11,846 nt of DNA, taken from assembly GCA_003168295.1 (NCBI GenBank), contig PMST01000175.1:4023-15868 (forward strand), given 5' to 3'. The notes beneath the pieces are model-generated. The model was not told the DNA's origin. It ran no database searches and saw nothing but the letters and a program-made list of their open reading frames with translations. Made by a program: the position numbers and the translations under genes. Shown here piece by piece: positions 1 through 6,769 of this stretch (the first letter of the stretch is position 1; each line of letters begins with the position of its first letter). The stretch comes from Actinomycetota bacterium. GTDB taxonomy: Bacteria > Actinomycetota > Actinomycetes > Streptosporangiales > Streptosporangiaceae.

Positions 1-117
1 GAGATCCTGCAGCGGGCCGGCGAGCTCGGCTACGTCGGCGGCCAGGAAGACATGATCATCGACATCGCCCTGGGCCTGGCCCAGGAGCGCGACCTGGCCG
101 CGACCGGCGCCCGCTAG
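1..117 (+). CDS. 3' end of an unrecognised gene (last 38 codons)
   Basis: The first frame is open from base 1 to a TAG at 115-117, and only the C-terminal 38 residues are present. They begin EILQRAGELGYVGG and end in an alanine-rich, amphipathic helix. Codon use matches the genes around it. The stop lies nine bases before the aldehyde dehydrogenase start, and the ribosome-binding site of the dehydrogenase overlaps the stop, so the two genes are almost certainly in one operon. I do not recognise the family with any certainty. A helical C-terminal tail of a beta-hydroxyacid (3-hydroxyisobutyrate-type) dehydrogenase is one possibility, but 38 residues are too few to decide. The window starts inside the gene, so the start is not visible. 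Confidence 0.7.
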   Translation, partial: EILQRAGELGYVGGQEDMIIDIALGLAQERDLAATGAR

Positions 118-126
118 GAGACTGCC

Positions 127-1554
127 ATGGAGTTCATCCCGCACATCATCGACGGCGAAGAGACCGAGTCGGTCTCTGGTGAGCGCTTCACCTCGGTGGA
201 CCCGTGGACCCGCGAACCCTACGCCGAGGTCGCGCTGGGCGGGGAGGACGACGCTGATCGTGCCGTCCGGGCCGCGCGGCGGGCGTTCGACGAGGGCCCG
301 TGGCCGCGGCTGGGCTACGCCGAACGCGGCGCGCTGCTGCACCGGTTCGCCGACCTGATCGTGGCGAACGCCGACGCGCTGGGGCTGGCCGACACCACCG
401 ACATGGGCAAGCCGATCAGCGAGTCCCGCGGCAACGACGTGCCGCGCGCCGCGGCGAACTACCGCTTCTTCGCCGACCACGCCCGGCTGGCCACCGCCGA
501 GGTGCTGCCGATGGACAGCGGCCATCACGCTTACACCAGGTTCGAGCCGGCCGGCGTGGTCGCCGCGATCGCGCCGTGGAACTTCCCGCTCATGCTGGAA
601 TCGTGGAAGGTCGCTCCCGCGCTGGCCTGGGGCAACACCGTGGTACTCAAGCCGGCCGAGGATACCCCGGCGTCCGCCACGATCATGGCCAGGCTGGCCC
701 TCGAGGCCGGCCTGCCGCCGGGCGTCTTCAACGTCCTGCACGGCTACGGCCCCGGCTCGGCCGGCGCCGCGCTCACTGAGCATCCCGGCGTTGACCGGAT
801 CACCTTCACCGGCGAATCGGGCACCGGCAAGGTCATCGCCCGCGCCGCGTCCGCCAACCTGGTCCCGGTCAGCCTGGAACTCGGCGGCAAGGGCGCCAAC
901 ATCGTCTTCGACGACGCCGAGCTCGGCAACGCGGTGGACTGGTCGATCCGCGCCATCTTCACCAATGCCGGCCAGGTCTGCCTGGCCGGCTCCCGGCTGT
1001 ACGTCCAGCGCAGCCTCTACGCCGAGTTCGTCGACCGGTTCACGGCCGCGGCGCAGGCCCTGGTGGTCGGTGACCCGAAGGACCCAGCCACCAGGCTCGG
1101 CCCGCTGGCCTCCCAGGAGCACTACAAGAAGGTCCGGTCCTACCTGGACGGCATCGAGCCCGACGGCGGCACGATCCGCACCGGCGGCCTCGGCGACGGC
1201 TGGACGGTGCTGCCCACCGTGGTGGAAAACGCCCCGGCCACCGCGCGGGTTTACCGCGAGGAGGTGTTCGGCCCGGTGGTGACGATCACGCCATTCGACA
1301 CCGACGCCGAGGCGATTCACCTGGCCAACGACACCCGCTACGGCCTGAACGCCATGGTCTTCACCCGGGACCTGTCCCGAGCCCACCGCACCTCGGCCGC
1401 CCTGAAGGCCGGCACCGTCTGGGTCAACTGCTTCTTCATCCGGGACCTGCGCGCCCCCTTCGGCGGCGTCGGCGACTCCGGCATCGGCCGCGAGGGCGGC
1501 ACTTTCAGCCGCGAGTTCTTCACCGAGCCCAAGGCTGTCGTCATGCAGGTGTGA
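127..1554 (+). CDS. NAD-dependent aldehyde dehydrogenase, hydroxymuconic-semialdehyde dehydrogenase type
   Basis: This cytoplasmic enzyme should oxidise an aldehyde to the carboxylic acid with NAD. At 475 aa it is a normal length for the ALDH superfamily. Visible landmarks are PWNFP with the oxyanion-hole Asn152, the cofactor motif LKPAE (Lys175, Glu178), FTGESGTGK around 225, the general base Glu251 in LELGGKG, and the catalytic Cys285 in NAGQVCLAGS. The C-terminal block WVNCFFIRDLRAPFGGVG followed by GIGREGG is the form seen in 2-hydroxymuconic and 5-carboxymethyl-2-hydroxymuconic semialdehyde dehydrogenases (DmpC/XylG/HpaE), which places it in aromatic meta-cleavage or related catabolism. 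The ATG at 127 has GGAG eight bases upstream. It follows a truncated gene by nine bases and precedes an AraC regulator by 19. The substrate is inferred from the family only; betaine or other aldehydes are possible. Its last six codons recur at 7978-7995. Confidence 0.93.
   Translation: MEFIPHIIDGEETESVSGERFTSVDPWTREPYAEVALGGEDDADRAVRAARRAFDEGPWPRLGYAERGALLHRFADLIVANADALGLADTTDMGKPISESRGNDVPRAAANYRFFADHARLATAEVLPMDSGHHAYTRFEPAGVVAAIAPWNFPLMLESWKVAPALAWGNTVVLKPAEDTPASATIMARLALEAGLPPGVFNVLHGYGPGSAGAALTEHPGVDRITFTGESGTGKVIARAASANLVPVSLELGGKGANIVFDDAELGNAVDWSIRAIFTNAGQVCLAGSRLYVQRSLYAEFVDRFTAAAQALVVGDPKDPATRLGPLASQEHYKKVRSYLDGIEPDGGTIRTGGLGDGWTVLPTVVENAPATARVYREEVFGPVVTITPFDTDAEAIHLANDTRYGLNAMVFTRDLSRAHRTSAALKAGTVWVNCFFIRDLRAPFGGVGDSGIGREGGTFSREFFTEPKAVVMQV
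1537..1554 (+). repeat. Copy 1 of an 18-base repeat at the end of the aldehyde dehydrogenase gene
   Basis: The bases GTCGTCATGCAGGTGTGA encode Val-Val-Met-Gln-Val-stop. They match 7978-7995 at 17 of 18 positions, in the same reading frame and with the same stop. The other copy ends a truncated AraC-type reading frame. The match may be a recombination footprint. A 14-base identity alone can occur by chance in GC-rich DNA of this length. Confidence 0.5.
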
Positions 1555-1573
1555 TGCCCCGTAAGCTCAGCTG

Positions 1574-2428
1574 ATGGCGGTCACGACGGGGCAGGGGCGG
1601 GCCGTGTGGCGCCGGGTCAGTCCGGCGGCGGGCCAGGTCCTGGACCTGATGCACGCGCAGATGGCCGAACCCTACGCGCCGCACCTGCACGGCGAATTCT
1701 CCATCGGCGCGTGCACCGACGGTGTCGAAGTGATCCGTTACCGCACCGGGCTGCACTACGCCGGGCCAGGCAGCGTGGTGATCCTGGGACCCGACGAGCC
1801 GCACACCGGCGGGCCCGACGGCCGGGACTTCACCTACCGGGTCATGTACCCGGCCGCGGAGCTGCTGTCGGATGGGTCCGGCCAGGTGCCGTGGTTTCCC
1901 GAGCCGGTCGTGATCGACCCGGAGCTCGCCGCCGGGCTGCGCCGGGTGCACGCGGCGCTATGCCGGGATACCGAGCCGCTGGAAGCGGAGACCAGGCTGT
2001 CCTGGCTGCTGGGTGAGCTGGTGCGGCGGCACGCCGCGGCGCCGACGGCTGGCTGGCCGGGCCGCCGCCCGGGCGACGGGCCGGCCCGCGCCGTCGGCGT
2101 GGCCCGGCTGGTCACCGAACGGCTGGCGGACCAGCTGCTGCAGCCGCCCGCGCTGGCCGAGCTCGCCGCGGGGACCGGCCTATCCCGCTATCAGCTGGTG
2201 CGGTCCTTCCGGGCTGACGTGGGTATGCCGCCGTATGCGTGGCTGGCCCAGTACCGGGTGGGACGTGCCCGGATGCTGCTGGAGCGGGGCTGCCGCCCGG
2301 CCGAGGCCGCGGCGGCGACCGGGTTCGCCGACCAGGCCCACCTGACCCGGTGGTTCCGGCGGGTGGTCGGCGTGACGCCCGGCGCCTACCGCAATAGCGT
2401 TCAAGACACCGGCCCGCGGCCCGGCTGA
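1574..2428 (+). CDS. AraC-family transcriptional regulator
   Basis: This is a 284-aa DNA-binding regulator with the usual two-part layout. The N-terminal half is an AraC-type cupin for ligand sensing and dimerisation (about 20-100), with PHLHGEFSIG (His37, His39) and LGPDEPHTGG (His77). The C-terminal half has two helix-turn-helix units, about 194-214 (ALAELAAGTGLSRYQLVRSF) and 243-263 (AEAAAATGFADQAHLTRWFR), followed by the family signature GVTPGAYR. The ATG at 1574 is 19 bases after the aldehyde dehydrogenase stop. No strong ribosome-binding site precedes it, so reinitiation from the upstream gene or a nearby alternative start is possible. By position it probably controls the adjoining dehydrogenase operon, the EamA transporter, or both; the effector is unknown. 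Its stop codon lies inside a hairpin at 2422-2444. Confidence 0.92.
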   Translation: MAVTTGQGRAVWRRVSPAAGQVLDLMHAQMAEPYAPHLHGEFSIGACTDGVEVIRYRTGLHYAGPGSVVILGPDEPHTGGPDGRDFTYRVMYPAAELLSDGSGQVPWFPEPVVIDPELAAGLRRVHAALCRDTEPLEAETRLSWLLGELVRRHAAAPTAGWPGRRPGDGPARAVGVARLVTERLADQLLQPPALAELAAGTGLSRYQLVRSFRADVGMPPYAWLAQYRVGRARMLLERGCRPAEAAAATGFADQAHLTRWFRRVVGVTPGAYRNSVQDTGPRPG

Positions 2429-2444
2429 TACTCACTATCAGCCG
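2422..2444 (+). terminator. Hairpin enclosing the stop codon of the AraC gene
   Basis: CGGCTGATA and TATCAGCCG form a perfect 9-bp inverted repeat around a 5-base loop (CTCAC). The regulator's TGA at 2426-2428 lies in the left arm. No T-run follows, so this is either an actinobacterial I-type terminator without a U-tract or a palindromic operator in front of the transporter gene that starts 26 bases downstream. Confidence 0.55.
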
Positions 2445-2470
2445 AGGGTCGGTGCGAATGCGGGGTTACG

Positions 2471-3394
2471 GTGAGCCGGAAGGGCTGGGTCCTGTTCGCG
2501 ACCATGTGCGTGGTCTGGGGCATTCCCTACCTGCTGATCAAGGTCGCGGTGGGCGGCGTCGGGGTGCCGGTGGTAGTGTTCGGCCGCACCGCGCTCGGTG
2601 CCCTGATCCTGCTGCCGTTCGCGCTGCGGTCCAGCCAGCTGGACGCGCTACGCCGGCATTGGCGGCCGCTGGTGGCGTTTACCGCGCTGGAGATGATCGG
2701 GCCGTGGGGCCTGCTGTCGGAGGCCGAACGGAAGCTGCCCAGCTCGCTGGCCGGGCTGCTTATCGCGGCCGTGCCGATCCTCGGGGTGGTGATCTCCCGG
2801 CTCACCGGCGGCGCCGAACAGCTCAGCCTCCGCCGCTGGACCGGGCTGCTCGTCGGACTGGCCGGGGTGGTCGTGCTGGCCGCGCCGTACCTGAAGTCCG
2901 GCAGCATCTGGCCGGTCACCGAGGTGCTGCTGGTCGCCCTGGGCTACGCATCGGCCCCGCTGATCGCGGCGCGGAAGCTGGCCGACGTGCCCGCCCTGCC
3001 GATGACCACGGCCTGCCTCAGCCTCGCCGCGCTCGTCTACCTGCCCGCGGCGATCCTGGACTGGCCGCACCGGCTGCCCGCGGCCAAGGTCCTGGGCGCG
3101 GTCGGCGGCCTCGGCGTGATCTGCACCGCCATCGCGTTCCTCGTCTTCGTCACGCTCATCCGCGAGATCGGCCCCACCCGGACCATGGTCTTCACCTACA
3201 TCAACCCCGCTGTCGCCGTCGCGGTCGGCGTCGCGGTGCTCGGCGAGCCGTTCACGGTCACCATCGCCGTCTCGTTCGCCCTGATCATCGCCGGCTCCGT
3301 CCTGGCCACCGGCTCCCGCCGCGACCAGCCACCCGGAGAAGAACAGCCCTCCACCCTGGTCCAGCCCAACCCCGTCCCGGCCGACCAGCCCTAA
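2471..3394 (+). CDS. EamA/DMT-superfamily membrane transporter
   Basis: This is a 307-aa inner-membrane protein with ten predicted hydrophobic segments arranged as two EamA repeats (about 6-138 and 146-280). The repeats carry typical features: the N-terminal VVWGIPYLLIK, the FGRTALGALILLPFALR segment, and near the end YINPAVAVAVGVAVLGEPFT, the usual last-helix signature of drug/metabolite transporters. A hydrophilic, Pro-rich tail (about 283-307) lies in the cytoplasm. The family includes exporters of amino acids, metabolites and drugs and some importers, so direction and substrate cannot be read here. Placed after the AraC regulator and next to catabolic genes, it may move an aromatic compound or a toxic intermediate. 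The GTG at 2471 is chosen because the hydrophobic N-terminus follows at once; only a loose GGGG precedes it. The gene ends in a hairpin shared with the convergent gene at 3411. Confidence 0.92.
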   Translation: MSRKGWVLFATMCVVWGIPYLLIKVAVGGVGVPVVVFGRTALGALILLPFALRSSQLDALRRHWRPLVAFTALEMIGPWGLLSEAERKLPSSLAGLLIAAVPILGVVISRLTGGAEQLSLRRWTGLLVGLAGVVVLAAPYLKSGSIWPVTEVLLVALGYASAPLIAARKLADVPALPMTTACLSLAALVYLPAAILDWPHRLPAAKVLGAVGGLGVICTAIAFLVFVTLIREIGPTRTMVFTYINPAVAVAVGVAVLGEPFTVTIAVSFALIIAGSVLATGSRRDQPPGEEQPSTLVQPNPVPADQP

Positions 3395-3414
3395 GCGCTC
3401 CGTCTCGCGCTTAG
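3391..3414. terminator. Symmetric hairpin spanning two convergent stop codons
   Basis: CTAAGCGC and GCGCTTAG form a perfect 8-bp inverted repeat with an 8-base loop. The TAA of the rightward transporter (3392-3394) lies in the left arm and the TAA of the leftward Cys-rich gene (3411-3413 on the complement) lies in the right arm. The hairpin is the same on both strands, so it can act as a bidirectional terminator or 3'-end stabiliser. No T-run is present on either side. Confidence 0.6.
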
Positions 3415-3578
3415 TGCTCCGGCTCGTGGCTGACCAGGCGGGCGCTGATCACCACCGTGCACAGCAGCCCGCACCCGGAGCACCAGCACAGGAAGCGGCG
3501 GTCGTCGCCGGCCCAGAACTCCTGGACGAACGCCGCGCCGGCGTCCAGCCGCGCCCCGCAGCCCGGGCAGTGGGTCAC
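3411..3578 (-). CDS. Small Cys-rich (zinc-ribbon or rubredoxin-like) protein coupled to the Rieske oxygenase
   Basis: This 55-aa protein starts MTHCPGCGARLDAG and ends SHEPEH. Two Cys pairs, Cys4-x2-Cys7-Gly and Cys33-x2-Cys36-Gly, are spaced like a zinc ribbon or a rubredoxin iron site; Cys31 and Cys40 are extra. The frame stays open upstream to 3650, but that part lies inside the Rieske gene and reads as antisense-like filler. The GTG at 3578-3576 is preferred because it overlaps the oxygenase TGA as GTGA, the classic translational-coupling arrangement, and puts the first Cys pair near the N-terminus. The coupling suggests stoichiometric production with the oxygenase. A role in electron transfer, metal delivery or assembly is inference. 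It lacks the CPxCG second motif of classical rubredoxins, so a structural zinc ribbon is at least as likely. I do not recognise a named family. Confidence 0.75.
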   Translation of the reverse strand: MTHCPGCGARLDAGAAFVQEFWAGDDRRFLCWCSGCGLLCTVVISARLVSHEPEH

Positions 3579-4804
3579 GCCACGTCGCCGAACTGACCGA
3601 GGACCTGATCCCGGATCGGGCTGTACCGGATCGAGCTCTCCCGCAGCCACATCTCGCGGAAGGCCCGGGCCCCGCCGAACTTATCCCGCTCCATCGGCAA
3701 CTCGACGCAGACGTTGCGGTCCGGGTCCCGGTAGGTGCAGATCGGGTCCTTCCCGGCCGCGACCAGCTCCATCTGCTCGAAGTACAGCTTGCGCAACATG
3801 ATGACCCCGAGGTCCGAACGGCCCAGGTGCTCCTGGCTGCGGTCGGCGATGGCACCCTGGGTCACCCAGGCGCAGATGTCCTGGCCGTCCACGTAGTCCC
3901 GCAGCCACTCGCCCTGCTCGTCGTGCAGCGGCACCCGGTAGACCGGGATCGCGGCCTGCGGCGGGGCGGGCCCCTCGAAGCGGTAGGTCTGGTACCAGAC
4001 GTGCCAGGTGTGGGTGTCGTCGACCGGCACCCGGATCTGGAAGGTGGCGATGCCCCCGCCGCCCACTCGCAGCATGCCCGGGAAGACCAGCGGATGGCCG
4101 GTCTTCCAGTCTTCGTCCTGCTCGGTCTGTCCTTCCAGGATCCGGCGCTTGAGGATGCCGTGCTCGAACACCTCGAAGGCCACCTTGACGTGCTTCTTGG
4201 TCACGACCGGCACGGCCCTCTCGCCTGCCAGCTCCCTGAGGAACGAGCCGTACCGGCCGTGCAGCCACTCCACGTGGTACGGGTCGACCGAGTTCTCCAT
4301 GATCTGCACGAAGTTGCAGGGCAGTTCGGCGTGGGCGATGTCCCGCCACACGTCGGGCCAGACGAACAGGTCGTAGCGCGGCAGCAGCGGGGCCGGGGCC
4401 GGGCCGAGGTAGGCGAAGATCAACCCGCCCAGCTCCGCGACCGGATAGGACACCGCCCGGATCCGGCTGGCGAACGTGCTGTCCGCCGGCTCTCCCGGCT
4501 GCTCCAGACAGCGTCCGTCCGCGTCGAACAGCCAGCCGTGGTAGCCGCAGCGCAAGCCCGTCCGTTCGGTACAGCCGAGGGTGAGGGAGGCGCGGCGGTG
4601 CTGGCACTGCTCGGCCAGCAGCCCGAGCTGGCCGCTGCCGTCACGGAACAGGACCAGGTCCTCGCCGAGCAGTCGCCGCCGCACCGGCACCCGCCCCGCC
4701 ATGTCATGGGTGGCCACCGGCCACCAGTACCGGCGCAGCAGGTTCCCCATCGGGGTACCTGGCCCGACCGCGGTGAGGCGCTCGTTTTTCTCCTGGCTGA
4801 GCAT
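3575..4804 (-). CDS. Rieske non-haem iron oxygenase, alpha subunit (phthalate 4,5-dioxygenase-like)
   Basis: This 409-aa protein is the catalytic component of a ring-hydroxylating or demethylating oxygenase, using O2 and electrons from a reductase. The Rieske [2Fe-2S] domain (about 25-130) has Cys67-x-His69 (EQCQHR) and Cys86-x2-His89 (RCGYHGW). The catalytic domain has the mononuclear iron site in ENSVDPYHVEWLHG, with His177 and His182 and nearby Asp174; Asp309 in VDGQDICAWVTQG is the probable third ligand. The stretch AWVTQGAIADRSQEHLG is typical of the phthalate-dioxygenase oxygenase subunits (alpha-only type). The ATG at 4804-4802 has AGGGAG about seven bases upstream. No reductase or ferredoxin gene is in the window, so electrons must come from elsewhere. 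It overlaps the small Cys-rich gene by four bases and is divergent from the phosphotransferase genes, suggesting shared control. The substrate is unknown. Confidence 0.94.
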   Translation of the reverse strand: MLSQEKNERLTAVGPGTPMGNLLRRYWWPVATHDMAGRVPVRRRLLGEDLVLFRDGSGQLGLLAEQCQHRRASLTLGCTERTGLRCGYHGWLFDADGRCLEQPGEPADSTFASRIRAVSYPVAELGGLIFAYLGPAPAPLLPRYDLFVWPDVWRDIAHAELPCNFVQIMENSVDPYHVEWLHGRYGSFLRELAGERAVPVVTKKHVKVAFEVFEHGILKRRILEGQTEQDEDWKTGHPLVFPGMLRVGGGGIATFQIRVPVDDTHTWHVWYQTYRFEGPAPPQAAIPVYRVPLHDEQGEWLRDYVDGQDICAWVTQGAIADRSQEHLGRSDLGVIMLRKLYFEQMELVAAGKDPICTYRDPDRNVCVELPMERDKFGGARAFREMWLRESSIRYSPIRDQVLGQFGDVA

Positions 4805-4874
4805 GGCCGGCTCCCTGTCGTGGCCGTAGCGGGTGGGCTCGGTAAGACTGCCCTGCCGAAGACGCTAGGCAACG

Positions 4875-4888
4875 CCCTCCCGGGAGGG
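4875..4888. promoter_or_regulatory. 14-base perfect palindrome, candidate operator
   Basis: CCCTCCCGGGAGGG reads the same on both strands and lies near the middle of the divergent intergenic region, 70 bases from the Rieske start and 126 from the phosphotransferase start. It is a good candidate for a dimeric repressor or activator site. GC-rich DNA produces such palindromes by chance more often than average DNA. Confidence 0.45.
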
Positions 4889-4908
4889 AAAGCGGTCCGT
4901 TCGGCCAC

Positions 4909-4944
4909 GGGGAACGCGGCGTTTGTTCCGCCCTGGGGAACACG
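4909..4944. promoter_or_regulatory. GGGGAAC direct repeats with an internal inverted GTTCC
   Basis: GGGGAACGCG at 4909-4918 and GGGGAACACG at 4935-4944 are direct repeats offset by 26 bases, about two and a half helical turns. A GTTCC at 4925-4929 between them forms an inverted repeat with GGAAC at 4911-4915 (9-base spacer). This layout is compatible with a regulator binding several half-sites, for example an AraC-type protein. Confidence 0.4.
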
Positions 4945-5014
4945 CTGGTTGCCACCGCGAAACGGCAGTGAAACCTTCTGGACATCGGAGCCGCACCAAT
5001 CCCGAGGAGACGCA

Positions 5015-6766
5015 ATGGCCACGGTCATTCCCGTCGATGAGTTCATCAGCGACGAGTGGTACCCGGGTTTCAAGCCGGGCTACACCCACGCGCCGTGGTA
5101 CGTCGACCCGGTCCAGACGTTCCGCAAGGAAGACGAGGAGAACTTCTGGTTCCTGGACTTCCACTGGCCGCGCGGCCTGACCCCGATGGGCCTGATCTGG
5201 AACGAGGACGGCTACAACTGGGCCTCGCAGCTGGCCGCCGAGCAGATGCCGCTGCCGCCCGGCCGGGGGATCACCTGCCGTCTCGGCGGCACGCACACCT
5301 ACGGCTCGGCCCTGCCGGTGAACGACCCCAGGGAGATCGGCCAGCGGGCCGAGCGGCTGGGCCGCAGCCTGCCGCCGTTCCTGCAGAATTTCGACGAGAT
5401 CTGGGGCCACATGCGGGAGGAGGTCAACGAGAGCTGGGATTACTTCCGCGGCGTGGACCTGTCCGCGCTGTCGACGCAGCACGTGCGGGAGAACCTGATC
5501 CAGGCCCGCCAGTACCACAAGCGGACCTTCGAGATCCACTTCCAGGTGATGTACCCGCTGCTGGCCAACTACGTCGGCTTCTACAGCATGTGCACGGAGC
5601 TTGGCCTGGACCCGGGCCAGATCGGCAAGTTCCTGCAGGGGTACGACACCAAGATCATGGAAACCGACCGGGAGCTGTGGCGGCTCACCGCCGCAGCCCG
5701 CACGGCCGGGCTCGAGCCCGCCTTCGCCGCGCACGACGCAGGCGGTATGCGGGCGGCGCTGGCCGCCCAGGGCGGCTCGGCCAGCACCTGGCTGACCCAG
5801 TTCGACGACTTCCTCCAGGTCTACGGCTGGCGAACCGAAGGCTCCTGCGACATCGCCCTGCCGAGCTGGAACGAGGACCCGACCCCGGCCCTCGGGACGA
5901 TCAAGACGTTCCTGCAGAAGGGCACCGAGCACGACTTCGAGGCGGCCAGGAACGCCGCCGTCGAGGAGCGCGAGGCCGCAGTCGACGCGGCCCGCTCCAA
6001 GCTCACCCTGGACGAGCAGCGGCTCTTCGACAGCGGCCTGGCCTCCTGCCGGGCGGCGAACTTCCCCTGGTGGCAGGACGACCACAACTACTACATCGAC
6101 CTGCGCATCTCGCTGCCGATGCGGTGGGCCTGCCAGGAGATCGCCCGCCGGGTGGACGCCGGCCACCCGGACGACACGCTGTACCTGTTCTGGGAAGAGA
6201 TCATGGACGTGTCGGCGGGCCGCCGGCCCTACGACGCCGGGCTGCGCAGCCTGGTCGAGCAGCGCAAGCAGTACTTCGACTACTGGCTGGAGCGGCGGCC
6301 CACGCTGCCCAAGGTCGTGGGCACCGTGCCGGAGTCGGTCAACGACCCGATCCTGATCGAGATCTTCGGGCTGAATAGCCACTTCCTCCGCGCGGTGGAA
6401 GCGGTCGGTTCCGAGGGCCAGGTCAAGACGCTGACCGGCGTGCCCGCGTCCAAGGGCATCGGCCGGGGCATCGCCCGGGTCCTGCACAACGCCGACGAAC
6501 TGCACCGGCTCAGCCCCGGTGAGGTGCTGGTCTGCGAGTCCACCTCGCCGAACTGGACCCCCGCCTTCGCCAAGATCGCCGCCTGCGTCTGCGACGGCGG
6601 CGGCACCCTGTCGCACGCTGCGATCGTCGGACGCGAGTATGGCGTGCCCACGGTGACCGCGGTCGGGCTGGCCACGATGCTGATTTCCGATGGCGACGAG
6701 GTGGAGGTGGACGGGACCAGCGGCCACGTGACGATCCTGGTGCACGCGAGCGGGCAGGGAGGCTGA
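5015..6766 (+). CDS. PEP-synthase-like phosphotransferase, substrate and phosphohistidine subunit (PpsA/CreH-type)
   Basis: This 583-aa subunit has its last hundred residues (about 475-575) as the swivelling phosphohistidine domain of PEP-utilising enzymes: GVPASKGIGRG, then CDGGGTLSHAAIVGREYG with the phosphorylated His534, then GVPTVTAVG. The first 470 residues, rich in Trp and aromatic residues, contain neither an ATP-binding nor a PEP-barrel domain and should bind the substrate to be phosphorylated. Swivelling-domain protein plus a separate ATP subunit is the layout of phenylphosphate synthase (alpha, beta) and the 4-cresol kinase pair CreH/CreI; the expected reaction is substrate plus ATP to phosphoester plus AMP plus phosphate. 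The frame is open far upstream (to 3827), but that lies over the Rieske gene. The ATG at 5015 has GAGGAGA four bases upstream and is the start. The stop is three bases before the partner gene. A split rifampicin-phosphotransferase-like role is an alternative. Confidence 0.9.
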   Translation: MATVIPVDEFISDEWYPGFKPGYTHAPWYVDPVQTFRKEDEENFWFLDFHWPRGLTPMGLIWNEDGYNWASQLAAEQMPLPPGRGITCRLGGTHTYGSALPVNDPREIGQRAERLGRSLPPFLQNFDEIWGHMREEVNESWDYFRGVDLSALSTQHVRENLIQARQYHKRTFEIHFQVMYPLLANYVGFYSMCTELGLDPGQIGKFLQGYDTKIMETDRELWRLTAAARTAGLEPAFAAHDAGGMRAALAAQGGSASTWLTQFDDFLQVYGWRTEGSCDIALPSWNEDPTPALGTIKTFLQKGTEHDFEAARNAAVEEREAAVDAARSKLTLDEQRLFDSGLASCRAANFPWWQDDHNYYIDLRISLPMRWACQEIARRVDAGHPDDTLYLFWEEIMDVSAGRRPYDAGLRSLVEQRKQYFDYWLERRPTLPKVVGTVPESVNDPILIEIFGLNSHFLRAVEAVGSEGQVKTLTGVPASKGIGRGIARVLHNADELHRLSPGEVLVCESTSPNWTPAFAKIAACVCDGGGTLSHAAIVGREYGVPTVTAVGLATMLISDGDEVEVDGTSGHVTILVHASGQGG

Positions 6767-6769
6767 CCG

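Larger units (their letters stand above)
4805..5014. promoter_or_regulatory. Divergent promoter region between the Rieske oxygenase and the phosphotransferase genes
   Basis: The 210 bases separate two divergent starts, so both promoters should lie here. It holds a perfect palindrome (4875-4888) and a cluster of GGGGAAC/GTTCC repeats (4909-4944), plus ribosome-binding sites for both genes (AGGGAG on the minus strand next to 4804; GAGGAGA at 5004-5010 on the plus strand). I could not pick convincing -35/-10 boxes; TTGCCA at 4949-4954 is a weak -35 candidate for the rightward gene. Confidence 0.7.

Noticed and set aside
2452..3414. Rightward 320-codon frame overlapping the EamA transporter
   Set aside because: The product is Arg/Pro/Gly-rich with no hydrophobic segments. 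The alternative frame gives a textbook ten-helix transporter.
3411..3578. Calling the small Cys-rich protein a rubredoxin outright
   Set aside because: The second motif is CWCSGCG rather than CPxCG, and the usual aromatic residues around the metal site are not clear. Only a rubredoxin-like or zinc-ribbon call is supported.
3827..5014. Open frame continuous with the 583-aa phosphotransferase subunit that would lengthen it to 979 aa
   Set aside because: The extension lies opposite the Rieske oxygenase gene and reads as low-complexity antisense sequence. The ATG at 5015 has a strong ribosome-binding site and the recognised protein begins there.
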